DNA of 64,000 nucleotides, taken from Streptomyces sp. TG1A-60. GTDB taxonomy: Bacteria > Actinomycetota > Actinomycetes > Streptomycetales > Streptomycetaceae. The DNA lies in NCBI RefSeq assembly GCF_037201975.1, contig NZ_CP147520.1:4588001-4652000 (forward strand). The letters are read 5' to 3'. Position 1 is the first letter of the stretch, and the number at the start of each line of letters is the position of its first letter. Both the position numbers and the translations under genes were made by a program. Of the stretch, positions 19,346 to 27,867 are shown piece by piece. The notes under the pieces were generated by a model. It did not search any database. It was not told where the DNA came from and saw nothing but the letters and a program-made list of their open reading frames with translations.

Positions 19346-21079
19346 CGCCGTCCCCTGGACGAACGCCTGGTCCAGCCCGCCCGTGCCCCGCACCGCGCGG
19401 CGGAAGCTGCTGAAGCGGATGGCGCCGGTGCTGGCCTCCTCGGCGGGGCCGGCGGTCCGCTCCGGGCGGGCGGGGATGTCGGCGGCCTGGGCGCGGGTTC
19501 GGGCCTCCGCCTCGGCGAGGGACTGGCCACGGCGACGCCGGGGGAGGGCGTCGGGGTCGGTGGAGGTTTCCTCGACGACGTACGCCGGACCGGAGGCGGT
19601 CGAGGAACCGAAGTCAGAGCCGTATTCGGAACCGCGGCCGGCATCGTGTTCCGGGCCGTATGCGGAGCCGAACTCAGAACTGAACGAGGGTGCGAACGAC
19701 GGGCTGAAGGCGGAGCCGACGGAGGAACCGAACGAGAAGTCGGCGGGCGGGGCGGTCGGCCGGGCAGTCGGGGTGTCCGTCGGGGACTCGTGGGCCGGGG
19801 CCGGCTCGGCGTCCAGGCCGTGCGGGGCGCGTACGGCGGCGTAGGGCGACAGCGGGGTGGGTGCGGGTGCGGCGGATGCGGTGAAAGGTGTCGTCGTGGG
19901 GACCGTGCTGGCGAGGACGTCCTGGGGGATGAGCATCAGGACGCCCGTGCCGCCGCGGGCGGACGGGCGGAAGGAGATCTTCAGCCCGTGCTTGCGGGCG
20001 AGACGGCCGACGACCGCGAGGCCGAGGCGCGTGCCCGAGAGGCTGGTGAGGTCGGCCGACTCGCCCGACACCATGTGCTCGGCGCGGCGCAGCTGGACGT
20101 CGCTCATCACGAGGCCCGAGTCCTCGACGGAGATGATCGCGCCGGCCGGGACCTCCTCGACGTAGACGTGGACCTCGGCGGTCGGTGGCGAGAAGTTGGC
20201 CGCGTTGTCGAGGAGTTCGGCGAGCGCGTGCATGACGCCCTCGGCGGCGTGGCCGGCGACGGCGGCCTCGCTGGAGGAGTGCAGCCGGACCCGGCGGTAC
20301 GCGCCGATGCGGCCCATCGCGCCGCGCAGGATCGACTCCATGGGGATCGGCCGCCCCCAGCGGCGGCCAGAGCGCGCGCCCGCGAGGACGGCGATCGAGT
20401 CGGCGAGGCGGCCCGCCTGGGCGGTGCGGTGGTCGAGGTGGAGGAGGTCGGCGAGGACGTCCTCGTCGGCGTGACGTTCCTCCATGGCGCGCAGGTCGGC
20501 GAGCATGCCGGTGGCGAGGGCCTGCATCCGGCCGGCCACGTTGGCGGTGACGGCGAGGAGCGCGGTGCGGTCGGACTCGGCCTGCTTGACGCGTTCGGTG
20601 AGCCGGGTCTGTTCCTGTGCGGTCTCCTCCGCCGCACGGTTCCGCTCGTCGGACAGCCGTTCGCGTTCGCGCTCGGTCTCCGTGGTCAGCCGCGCCCGTT
20701 CCCGGGCGAACTCCGTCGCGATCCGGGCCCGTTCCTGGACGGACTCCTCGGTCAGCCGTCCCCGTTCCTGCCCGAACTCCTCGGCCATCCGGGCCCGCTC
20801 CTGGAGCAGCAGACCGGCGTCCCGGGACACGGCGTTCAGGCGGTGGCGCAGCAGTCCGGCCGACACGCGCGCGTGGACGGCCGCCGCGACGGCGACCGTG
20901 AGCAGCAGCGCCGCCGCGCCCGCGCCGCCCGCGAGGGGGAGCCGTACGGACTGCGGCGCCAGCGCGACCGCACCGCCGACCGCGGTGGCGGCGAGTACGG
21001 CGGTGATCAGGGGAAGGGGAAGGACTGAGCGCAGGGCGGGGCGTTCGCCTGGTGAGCGAGGGGAGTTGGGCGCGGTCAT
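19115..21079 (-). CDS. cvnA: Conservon protein A (sensor-histidine-kinase-like ATPase), 3' end apparently frameshifted
   Basis: 654 residues as it stands. Two N-terminal membrane helices (about 21-40 and 50-69) are followed by a long coiled coil (about 90-170) with repeated QERARM/RERARL heptads. A HATPase_c domain (about 255-380) has the N-box LAELLDNAANFSPP, G1 VEDSGLVMSD and the G2-like LGLAVVGRLARKHGL; there is no phospho-acceptor His in a standard HisKA domain, as usual for CvnA. A disordered tail follows. From about residue 577 the frame turns basic and unlike a CvnA tail (RPRKPYGGPHSS), whereas a neighbouring frame continues as acidic WEPE repeats down to 18660. One missing base in the G-run at 19339-19343 would restore a protein of about 806 residues. 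Confidence 0.85.
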   Translation of the reverse strand: MTAPNSPRSPGERPALRSVLPLPLITAVLAATAVGGAVALAPQSVRLPLAGGAGAAALLLTVAVAAAVHARVSAGLLRHRLNAVSRDAGLLLQERARMAEEFGQERGRLTEESVQERARIATEFARERARLTTETERERERLSDERNRAAEETAQEQTRLTERVKQAESDRTALLAVTANVAGRMQALATGMLADLRAMEERHADEDVLADLLHLDHRTAQAGRLADSIAVLAGARSGRRWGRPIPMESILRGAMGRIGAYRRVRLHSSSEAAVAGHAAEGVMHALAELLDNAANFSPPTAEVHVYVEEVPAGAIISVEDSGLVMSDVQLRRAEHMVSGESADLTSLSGTRLGLAVVGRLARKHGLKISFRPSARGGTGVLMLIPQDVLASTVPTTTPFTASAAPAPTPLSPYAAVRAPHGLDAEPAPAHESPTDTPTARPTAPPADFSFGSSVGSAFSPSFAPSFSSEFGSAYGPEHDAGRGSEYGSDFGSSTASGPAYVVEETSTDPDALPRRRRGQSLAEAEARTRAQAADIPARPERTAGPAEEASTGAIRFSSFRRAVRGTGGLDQAFVQGTAAGERTPPWSPYGTPLRPRKPYGGPHSSRDGNPRPRRSPRGKPVPRRLSQGSRKPGRTSPGSPGPRGNPRGSPRPRR

Positions 21080-21213
21080 CGGCTGGTGTCCTCGGTCGGT
21101 TCTGAACTCGGTAACTCAGTCGGTTCCTGGAGTCGGTAACTCGGTCGGTCCCTGAACGAGAAGCGACGTCTGGTGCTCAATTGGGCGTCACTATATGGGA
21201 GTTCGTGCCTGGG

Positions 21214-21253
21214 GTTGGCCGGTTTCCGGTGAGTTCCCCGGAATCCGGCCAAC
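21214..21253. promoter_or_regulatory. Inverted repeat in the cvnA leader region
   Basis: GTTGGCCGGTTTCCGG (21214-21229) and CCGGAATCCGGCCAAC (21238-21253) pair with one mismatch and an 8-nt spacer, 135 nt upstream of cvnA. Between them and the gene, GGTAACTC-A/G-GTCGGT occurs twice directly repeated (about 21109 and 21135). It could be a regulator site for the conservon or a terminator for DUF952 transcripts. The rest of 21080-21498 holds nothing recognisable. Confidence 0.45.
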
Positions 21254-21498
21254 GTCGCCGGTGGGCCCCACGAGTCCGCCGAGTTGTCACCGTCACGCGA
21301 CCGGGCGGGCACTGTCAGTGGTCGGGTGCATTCTGGGGAGCACGACGGAACTCGTGGGTACGGCGGGTGCACGGGATGCCGGCCGGCGAGGTGATCACCG
21401 ACGGCCGGCGCTCACCTGCTCGCACCGGCCAACGCCACCGGACCGGCGGCGATCCACGGGCTGCACAGGCGGCCGGTTCCGCAAGGACTTTCGCCCTT

Positions 21499-21879
21499 TC
21501 ACCTGAGACCGGCCGGTCCCTCCACATCCCTCAGCCCCGTGGCGCGCCCCTCCTCGTCCCACTCGACCTCCTGGATCCGCTCGACGGCGTCCCGGTTGAC
21601 CGGCCCGAAGACATGCGGGAACAGGACGTCGTCGGAGACCCCGGGCGGCGGGGCGGGGTCCGCCGCCTCGAACTCCACCCGCGCGCCGAGCCGAGCCTCG
21701 TCGATGAGCAGCGTGTGCAGCGGTCGCGGCGCGTTCCGGTAGAAGGCGTTGACGACGGCCAGGGTGGTCGCCTCGTCGGGGGAGCAGTGCACGAAACCGT
21801 CCGCCGCGAGGGAGGCGGGCGCGTAGGGCTGGCCGGGCTCGGCGTTCCAGGCCTCAAGTGACACGACGTGGTGGATCAT
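21499..21879 (-). CDS. DUF952 family protein
   Basis: A 126-residue cytosolic protein. IHHVVSLEAWNA at the start, ADGFVHCSPDEATTLAVVNAF in the middle and LFPHVFGPVNRDAVERIQEVE near the end are the conserved blocks of DUF952, a small family of unknown function related to the ADP-ribosyltransferase-like fold. ATG 21879 gives the family start. Single gene upstream of the conservon on the same strand, with about 420 nt between them. Confidence 0.85.
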   Translation of the reverse strand: MIHHVVSLEAWNAEPGQPYAPASLAADGFVHCSPDEATTLAVVNAFYRNAPRPLHTLLIDEARLGARVEFEAADPAPPPGVSDDVLFPHVFGPVNRDAVERIQEVEWDEEGRATGLRDVEGPAGLR

Positions 21880-22208
21880 TGCCCGGTTATACAACAGGGG
21901 CTGACGGCACACGGTCGGCGTGCCAGATGGCGGCCGACGCTGCCGGTGGCGGCGCGTCACACGGTGGCGCTTCGGCTGCGCGTGTGAAGGAGACCAAGGC
22001 GTTGCCGCGATCGTCAGCTACGAGTGGTGGGGTTCTGGAGTGTCGAGTGCCGCGCTCAACGCCCTTGGGCGCGGCCGGACCTGGCCCTTCGTGGGTGACG
22101 TGTGAATGGCTTGGATCGGTGTTGCCTACCGGCCAGTCGTGGTTTAGGCATGGGATCAAGAAGTTCAGATCTCAAGTAATGCATAAGTGAAGGGATGGCC
22201 TCCGCCTT
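21880..22208. other. Intergenic region without a recognised gene
   Basis: 329 nt between the divergent DUF952 and secreted-protein genes. Frames on both strands are open but lack a ribosome-binding site and any familiar protein. AT content rises just before 22209 (AGATCTCAAGTAATGCATAA), consistent with the promoter of the plus-strand gene. Confidence 0.5.
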
Positions 22209-22805
22209 ATGAAACCCCCCACCCCGAGGCCCGGGAACCTGTTGCGCGGCGCCCTCGCCGTCACCGCCGCCGGGCTCGCCGCCGCCGTTCCGCTGGCGGG
22301 CACCGCCGCCGCCACGCCCTTGACCGGCAAGGCGCAGCGGACCGTCACCACCGCCGACGGCGACACCTTCCGGCTGCTGCTGAAGGCCGGCCCCGTCGTC
22401 CTGCCCGCCGCCGGCGGGACCGTCAAGGTCAAGGGCGCCGGGTATAACCGCGCGCAAGGCATCTTCCTCGCCTTCTGCGTGATCCCGGACGGCGTCAAGG
22501 TCGGTGACCCCTCGACGTACACCGCACTCCCCGGCCCCTGCCTCGGCGGCCGTGAGGCGCAGGACGGGTCGTCGCGCCGGATCACCGACACGGGGACGGG
22601 CACGCCGGGCATCACCCTCCCGTACGAGAAGGGCGGCAAGTTCCGTACGACGCTGAATCTCCGCCCCGAGATCGCCGACGGCCAGGTGTGCGGCGAGACC
22701 GTACGCTGCGCGATCGTCACCCGCGCCGACTTCACGGCCACGAACGAGCGGCTGTACGACCAGTACATCCCGGTCCGCTTCGTGCCTGGTGCCGTGGCCC
22801 GCTAG
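22209..22805 (+). CDS. Secreted Ig-fold (neocarzinostatin-like) protein
   Basis: A 198-residue exported protein. A signal peptide (1-37, ending TAAA-TPLT) precedes a beta-rich domain with AGGTVKVKGAGYN, FLAFCVIPDGV, GPCLGG and a C-terminal CGETVRCAIVTRADFTATN. The paired cysteines and the G-x-V-x-V-x-G-x-G-Y pattern resemble the neocarzinostatin/macromomycin apoprotein fold and related surface domains in actinobacteria. Those apoproteins bind chromophores, but here no biosynthetic genes are nearby, so a ligand-binding role is only a guess. ATG 22209 fits the signal peptide. Confidence 0.7.
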   Translation: MKPPTPRPGNLLRGALAVTAAGLAAAVPLAGTAAATPLTGKAQRTVTTADGDTFRLLLKAGPVVLPAAGGTVKVKGAGYNRAQGIFLAFCVIPDGVKVGDPSTYTALPGPCLGGREAQDGSSRRITDTGTGTPGITLPYEKGGKFRTTLNLRPEIADGQVCGETVRCAIVTRADFTATNERLYDQYIPVRFVPGAVAR

Positions 22806-23227
22806 CCCTGTCCTTCGCACATGACTCCTTATGGGGTTCGTGGCCGTTGGCGGTGTCCTGGCCCGGGGTAGGCACGTTGCTGGTGCCGGGCCTGTCCTCG
22901 TCGGTCGCGACCGTTCCCGCGTGCAGCGTCCTCGGGCCGAGCTTCTGATCACTGCGGTGGTGGAGAAGCGGCTCGGGGCGTCGCCGGCCTGGGCGCACCT
23001 CCTGCGCCGGTTGGATGTCGCTGGCATCATCCGGAAGACGATTGCACCTGGACCGGGAGCCGCAGGAAGGACCCCGCGATCACCCTGCGCAGAATCCTGG
23101 TCCACTCCACCGCCATACTCGACGTCGGCCCAACCCGCCCCCGCTGGCTCGACACACGTTCCCCATGTCGAACGAAAGGGCCGACCCGGGCGCATCCCGC
23201 CGACCCTCTGTGACAACGTGAGCCGAT
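22806..23227. other. Intergenic region without a recognised gene
   Basis: About 420 nt. A plus-strand frame from 22831 contains AELLITAVVEKRLGASPAW, but it has no ribosome-binding site and matches nothing I know. An imperfect hairpin (GCCCGGGG...GTGCCGGGC, about 22860-22890) may end the upstream gene. Confidence 0.4.
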
Positions 23228-23752
23228 ATGGACGATCAAGCCCAGGACATATCTTCCCGGGACGCGCTCCCGCAGGACGTGCTCATCCAGGCGATGCGGC
23301 TGCGTGAGCAGGGCACCGAACAGGCCCGGATCCACCTGGTGACCCTCAGCGAACAGCACCCGCAGCATGCCGGCGTCGCTTACCAGACCGCATGGTCGCA
23401 TGACTCACTCGGCCTGGAAGCGGAGGCTGTCCCGTTCTACCGGCGCGCCCTGGACCTGCAAGGCCTTCCGCCCGAGGACCGCCACGGGGCTTTCCTCGGC
23501 CTGGGCAGCACCTACCGGGTGCTGGGCCGTTACGAAGAGTCCCTGACGACGCTCCGTCTCGGCCTGGCCGAGTTCCCCGACGACGCCGCGCTGCGCACCT
23601 TCCTCGCCATGGCCCTCCACAACACCGGGAAGTCCCGCGAGGCGGTCCGAATCCTGCTCCTGGTGACCGCAGCCACCAGTGCCGACCCGCGGGTGCAGCA
23701 GTACCGCCGCGCCATCTCCTACTACGCCGATCACCTCGACGAGACGCAGTAG
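23228..23752 (+). CDS. Tetratricopeptide-repeat protein
   Basis: A 174-residue all-helical protein. TPR helix pairs are visible, for example GVAYQTAWSHDSLGLEAEAV, AFLGLGSTYRVLGRYEESL and RTFLAMALHNTGKSREAV, each with the A/G-x-x-Y-x-x-x-G-R/K pattern. It has no signal peptide, membrane segment or catalytic domain, so a protein-binding role in the cytoplasm is likely. This type of small TPR protein is common in actinobacteria. ATG 23228 is the first in-frame start and yields the whole domain. Confidence 0.8.
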   Translation: MDDQAQDISSRDALPQDVLIQAMRLREQGTEQARIHLVTLSEQHPQHAGVAYQTAWSHDSLGLEAEAVPFYRRALDLQGLPPEDRHGAFLGLGSTYRVLGRYEESLTTLRLGLAEFPDDAALRTFLAMALHNTGKSREAVRILLLVTAATSADPRVQQYRRAISYYADHLDETQ

Positions 23753-23989
23753 CAGGCGTCGACACGCACACCTCCGACCCAGGGCCTGGGACCGGGCCGC
23801 TGGCTCCGCACCACGTTCTCCCATGTGCGAAAGACAAGGCTGGCGCTTGTCCGCGTAGACGCCAGACAGAGGCGGCCGGTATCGCAGCCCTGCCCGGCCT
23901 GGGCACGTGCACTCACACGCCCGACCTCGTCGCTGGTGCTGTGACCGCACAGGTTCGCCGGACAGGTGGTCCTGATGCCGGATGGGGCC

Positions 23990-24472
23990 TCAACGCCGCG
24001 CGTGGCGGATCTTCAGCCGTCCGAACCCCATGGCCCCGGAGATCCGGATCCTCGGCCCGCCGGGGCGGGAGTGCCGCCGGGGCTTGTAGCGCAAGTCCTT
24101 CCACCCGGTGTGCAGATCCTCGACGTCGACGTCCGCGTCCCGCGGCACCGTGATCTTGGCCTTGCCGGTGCCGAGTCGCAGCTCGATGTCGACCACCGGA
24201 TGCTCGAAGGCGGCCCGGGACAGGTCGAGGTGCACCCTTCCGAAAGCGGACTCGACCTTGAGTGTCCGCGGTACCCGCCATGTGCCGCGCCGCTGGATCC
24301 CTCCGCCTGCGGCGGCAATCGTGGACGTGGTGCCCGCATGCTCCTCCGGGAACGAGGCCAGGACCGACACGAGCTCGCCGTGAGTCCTGGCGGTGAGCAC
24401 CTGGTCGAGTCCTTCGTCCATCTCCCCGTGCGAGATATGCCCTTCGGCGTACGCCTCCTGCAGGCGCCGCAC
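23990..24472 (-). CDS. DUF1707 (SHOCT-like) domain protein, 5' end uncertain
   Basis: 160 residues from GTG 24472. RRLQEAYAEGHISHGEMDEG and LTARTHGELVSVLA are the DUF1707 domain, and the C-terminal part (KVESAFGRVHLDLSRAAFEH, then DIELRLGTGKAKITVP) is a beta-helical DUF4097/LiaF-like wall-active-antibiotic-response domain. The family N-terminus continues upstream in frame (LPEDPSSLISEGARDTAV) to 24523 without a start codon. The best start, GTG 24529-24531 with ribosome-binding site AAGGTGAGAC, is in another frame and would need one extra base to connect. Probable function: membrane-stress sensing; inferred. Confidence 0.7.
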   Translation of the reverse strand: MRRLQEAYAEGHISHGEMDEGLDQVLTARTHGELVSVLASFPEEHAGTTSTIAAAGGGIQRRGTWRVPRTLKVESAFGRVHLDLSRAAFEHPVVDIELRLGTGKAKITVPRDADVDVEDLHTGWKDLRYKPRRHSRPGGPRIRISGAMGFGRLKIRHARR

Positions 24473-24585
24473 GGCCGTGTCGCGAGCGCCCTCGCTGATC
24501 AGCGAAGACGGGTCTTCCGGCAGAGAGTCACCGTCTCACCTTAGTGCCGTGTCGACGATGCGAACACGCCAAGGTCCATAGTCGG

Positions 24586-24633
24586 CAAGGCGATTGATGG
24601 GGAGGGCGACCGCGCTCGTCATCAATCGCCTTG
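24586..24633. repeat. Perfect 14-bp inverted repeat
   Basis: CAAGGCGATTGATG (24586-24599) and CATCAATCGCCTTG (24620-24633) are exactly complementary across a 20-nt spacer. It is AT-richer than typical terminators here. It lies in the 400-nt gap between the DUF1707 and EamA genes, which otherwise shows only uninformative open frames. Confidence 0.6.
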
Positions 24634-24874
24634 ATCGCCCAACCCGGCGAACCCATGCGTCGAAGCACTGGATGAGCGAGCTGAGCCAGGTGGTGCGGGG
24701 TGGTTCGTCTCCTCGGCGCGTTCCTGCTGGATGCAGCGGCCGGCGCCGTCGAGGAGTTGGGCGGCGGTGAGGCCGGGGACGGACCCGTACCGGGACGCGG
24801 ACCCGCAGCCGTGCCGGAACCCGGACCCGCAGCGCGGAACAACTACCCTCACCGCAGCCCCGATTGCCTCCCGC

Positions 24875-25819
24875 TCACCCCGAGACCCCCGCCTCCCCCC
24901 GCCCCACCTGCGTCCGCACCGCCCCCATGCTCGCCCCGATGACGAGGGCGATCGCGAGGGACTCGCCGGCGGAGAGGGCCTGGTCGAGGATCAGGAACCC
25001 GGCGGTCGCGGCGATCGCGGGCTCCAGGCTCATGAGGACGGCGAAGGTGGAGGCGGGCAGGCGGCGCAGGGCGAGGAGTTCGAGGGTGTAGGGGAGGACG
25101 GAGGACAGGACGGCGACGGCCGCGCCCAGAGCCACCGTCTCCGGGGCGAGGAGCCGCGTCCCGGACTCGAGGATCCCCAGCGGCAGGAACAGCACCGCCG
25201 CGACCCCCATGGCCAGCGCCAGCCCGTCCGCCTGCGGGAACCGTCGGCCCGTCCGCGCGCTGAAGACGATGTACAGCGCCCACATCGCCCCGGCGGAGAG
25301 GGCGAACGCGACGCCCAGCGGGTCGAGGCCGCCGAAGCCTCCGCCTCCGCCGAGGAGGAAGACGCCGCAGAGCGCCAGCCCGGCCCACACCAGGTTCACC
25401 GCCCGCCGGGACGCGAGGACGGACAGCGCCAGCGGGCCGAGCACCTCCAGAGTGACGGCGGGGCCGAGCGGGATGCGGGCGACGGACTGGTAGAAGAGGC
25501 CGTTCATCGCGGCCATGGTGACGCCGAAGGCGAGCACCGTGCCCCAGTCGGTGCGTGAGTGTCCGCGCAGCCGGGGGCGGCAGATCACCAGCAGGACCAG
25601 CGCCGCCACCGCGAGGCGCAACGTCACCACCCCGAGCGCCCCGGCCCGCGGTATCAGCATCACGGCCAACGCCCCGCCGAACTGCACCGACAGTCCACCG
25701 GCCAGCACCAGCCCCACCGGTCCGAGGGAGCCCGGCCCGCGCGTGCCGCCGGACGCGGGGGCGGCCGGCGCCGTCGCGGAGGTGGCGGGCGCGGACCGGT
25801 CAGCGCCGGGGAGTGTCAC
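24875..25819 (-). CDS. EamA/RhaT-family (DMT) transporter
   Basis: A 314-residue inner-membrane protein with ten hydrophobic helices in two EamA repeats. Typical blocks are AGALGVVTLRLAVAALVLL in the first repeat, FYQSVARIPLGPAVTLEVLG at the repeat end, and in the second half YTLELLALRRLPASTFAVL and SLEPAIAATAGFL. This group exports amino acids (threonine/homoserine RhtA type) or other metabolites. GTG 25819 gives the expected length; no clear ribosome-binding site precedes it. Divergent from the TIGR03084 gene. Confidence 0.88.
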   Translation of the reverse strand: MTLPGADRSAPATSATAPAAPASGGTRGPGSLGPVGLVLAGGLSVQFGGALAVMLIPRAGALGVVTLRLAVAALVLLVICRPRLRGHSRTDWGTVLAFGVTMAAMNGLFYQSVARIPLGPAVTLEVLGPLALSVLASRRAVNLVWAGLALCGVFLLGGGGGFGGLDPLGVAFALSAGAMWALYIVFSARTGRRFPQADGLALAMGVAAVLFLPLGILESGTRLLAPETVALGAAVAVLSSVLPYTLELLALRRLPASTFAVLMSLEPAIAATAGFLILDQALSAGESLAIALVIGASMGAVRTQVGRGEAGVSG

Positions 25820-26011
25820 GGAGGCCGTCCAGGAGGTGCGGAGAGCGGGGCAGAGGAATGGGGCGCAGGGGGGTGTAAGGGGCGGGCGTGCAGGGGAAAG
25901 GGAATGTTTCGTGCAGTATGGAGGACTGAAGGGTTCAAGGCAATGGACCAAGTCAGGTCTGTAAGTGGTTTCGTGGCTTACGGCGACGGTGGCGGTCTGT
26001 CCCCAAAAATG

Positions 26012-26027
26012 CAAGCACGTTTGCTTG
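26012..26027. promoter_or_regulatory. Candidate TetR operator upstream of the TIGR03084 gene
   Basis: CAAGCA-CGTT-TGCTTG is an inverted repeat 28 nt before the start codon, inside an AT-richer stretch. The TetR gene at 27240, at the end of the former operon, is the likely regulator. Confidence 0.5.
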
Positions 26028-26055
26028 TTTCGGGCCCCGCTGCCATGCTCACCCC

Positions 26056-26853
26056 ATGGCCGACCCGACGCCCGTCATCGACGATCTGTGTGCCGAGGGC
26101 GATGGACTCGACGCTCTCGTGGCCGAGTTGAGCCCGGAGCGGTGGGCGCTCGCCACACCCGCCCCCGGTTGGACCGTCGCCCACCAGATCGCCCACCTCG
26201 CCTGGACCGACCGCTCCTCCGTGCTGGCCGTGACCGACCAGGACGCCTTCGCCCGCGAGGTCGAGAACGCGCTGACCTCGCCCGGCGACTTCGTGGACAA
26301 CGGCGCGGAGGAAGGTGCCGGGAAACCGCCCGCGGACCTGCTCGCCGAGTGGCGGGCCGGCCGCGCGACCCTGGCGGACGCCCTGCGTGCGGCCCCCGAC
26401 GGCGCGCGGTTCCCCTGGTACGGCCCGCCCATGTCCTCCGCCTCCATGGCGACCGCCCGCCTCATGGAGACCTGGGCCCACGGCCTGGACGTCGCCGACG
26501 CGCTGGGTGTCCCCCGGATCGCCCCCACAGACCGGCTGCGGCACATCACCCGCCTCGGCATCCGCACGCGCGACTTCGCCTTCGCCGTGCACGGACTGAC
26601 CCCGCCGTTCGAGGAGTTCCGTGTGGAACTCGCCGGTCCCACTGGTCAGTTGTGGGCGTACGGACCCGAGGACGCGACGGACCGTGTCACCGGCCCGGCC
26701 CTCGACTTCTGCCTCCTGGTCACCCAGCGGGCCAACCGCGCCGACCTGGCCCTGCGCACCGAAGGCTCTGACGCGGAAAGCTGGCTGGACATCGCCCAGG
26801 CCTTCGCCGGACCCCCGGGGACGGGCCGCGCGCCCAAGGGGGCCGCGCCATGA
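26056..26853 (+). CDS. TIGR03084 family metal-binding protein
   Basis: A 265-residue member of the DinB/MDMPI (mycothiol-dependent maleylpyruvate isomerase-like) superfamily. [19 protein letters not shown] carries the first metal-binding His, [14 protein letters not shown] the second block, and the C-terminal half has the wHTH-like domain ([19 protein letters not shown]). The family travels with acyl-CoA carboxylase/AtuA operons in actinobacteria, and here too the next ORF (ATGA overlap) is the start of an AtuA gene. Its reaction has not been established. Confidence 0.88.
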   Translation: MADPTPVIDDLCAEGDGLDALVAELSPERWALATPAPGWTVAHQIAHLAWTDRSSVLAVTDQDAFAREVENALTSPGDFVDNGAEEGAGKPPADLLAEWRAGRATLADALRAAPDGARFPWYGPPMSSASMATARLMETWAHGLDVADALGVPRIAPTDRLRHITRLGIRTRDFAFAVHGLTPPFEEFRVELAGPTGQLWAYGPEDATDRVTGPALDFCLLVTQRANRADLALRTEGSDAESWLDIAQAFAGPPGTGRAPKGAAP

Positions 26854-27017
26854 CCCCCCTCCGCACAGGCCACGCCTCCGGCTTCCACGGCGACCGCTTC
26901 GACTCCCTGCGCGAGATGCGGTCAGGCGGCGGACTCGACGTCCTCACCGGTGACCACCTCGCCGAGCTGGCCATGCTCATCCTCGGTCGCGACCGCCTGA
27001 AGGACCCCACCGAGTGA
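26850..27017 (+). pseudogene. N-terminal fragment of an AtuA-like (acyclic terpene utilization) gene
   Basis: 55 codons overlapping the previous stop by ATGA. GHASGFHGDRFDSLREMR, GGGLDVLTGDHLAELAML and ILGRDRLKDP are the opening of DUF1446/AtuA proteins, which are about 450-600 residues long. The frame stops at 27015-27017 where homologues continue. More than 85% of the gene is missing. Confidence 0.8.
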
Positions 27018-27087
27018 CCATGGCCGGCGACGACGTCGACGTCCTGCTCGCCCCCGTCCCCGACGGACTGCGCGGGCCTGCCCCGAA

Positions 27088-27252
27088 GCCCGGGCGGAGA
27101 CGAAACGGCTGCTCACGGGTAAGGTGCTGGAGGCCTTCGCCGAGGAGGCGGGCGCGCGGAGCAGACAGTCGGCCCGCGTGTTCGGCTCCGACGGGGCCGA
27201 CGAGGGGCTGAGGGCCCTGGGAGAAGGACGGGATCCGCGATGGGTGGTGTGA
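27088..27252 (+). pseudogene. C-terminal fragment of an enoyl-CoA hydratase gene
   Basis: 55 codons (ARAETKRLLTGKVLEAFAEE, then QSARVFGSDGADEGLRALG and EGRDPRW) end in the crotonase-type tail and overlap the TetR start by 13 nt. Homologous operons end with such a hydratase, so a deletion from atuA into this gene removed several genes. Confidence 0.6.
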
Positions 27253-27848
27253 CCGTGGTCGGCGCGTTCGACCGCGCACCGAAGCAGGACCGCAGCCGGG
27301 CCACCCGGCGACGGCTCCTCCAGGCCGCCGTGGACTGCCTCGCCGAACACGGCTGGGCCGGCTCCACCGTCTCGGCCGTCGCCGAACGCGCCGGCGTCTC
27401 CCGCGGCGCCGCCCAGCACCACTTCCGCACCCGCGAGGACCTGTTCACCGCCGCCGTCGAATACGTCGCCGAGGAACGCTCCCTCGCCCTGCGCGCCCTC
27501 TTCCCCGAGGGCGCAGCAGACCGCCGCGCCGTCGTCGCCGCCGTCGTCGACCTCTACACCGGCCCCCTCTTCCGCGCCGCCCTCCACCTCTGGGTCGCCG
27601 CCTCCAACGAGGACCAGCTCCGCTGCCGCGTCACCGAACTCGAAGCCCGCGTCGGCCGCGAGGCCCACCGCATCGCCGTCGAACTCCTGCGCGCCGACGA
27701 GACCGTCCCCGGCGTCCGTGAGACCGTCCAGGGTCTCCTCGACATGGCCCGTGGCCTCGGGCTCGCCAACCTCCTCACCGACGACACCGGCCGCCGCGAC
27801 AAGGTGGTGGCCCAGTGGGCGGCCCTGCTGGACGAGGCACTGGGCTGA
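27240..27848 (+). CDS. TetR-family transcriptional regulator
   Basis: A 202-residue repressor. The helix-turn-helix (about 18-62) reads RSRATRRRLLQAAVDCLAEH, GWAGSTVSAVAERAGVSRGA and AQHHFRTREDLFTAAVEY. The ligand domain is typical of regulators of acyl-CoA metabolism and ends KVVAQWAALLDEALG. It is the last surviving gene of the collapsed atu-like operon; its target is probably the inverted repeat before the TIGR03084 gene. ATG 27240 overlaps the hydratase remnant. Confidence 0.92.
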   Translation: MGGVTVVGAFDRAPKQDRSRATRRRLLQAAVDCLAEHGWAGSTVSAVAERAGVSRGAAQHHFRTREDLFTAAVEYVAEERSLALRALFPEGAADRRAVVAAVVDLYTGPLFRAALHLWVAASNEDQLRCRVTELEARVGREAHRIAVELLRADETVPGVRETVQGLLDMARGLGLANLLTDDTGRRDKVVAQWAALLDEALG

Positions 27849-27867
27849 CGGGCCGGCCGACAGGCCC

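Noticed and set aside
22831..23200. Transposase remnant before the TPR gene
   Set aside because: No DDE or HTH motif and no terminal repeats could be found.
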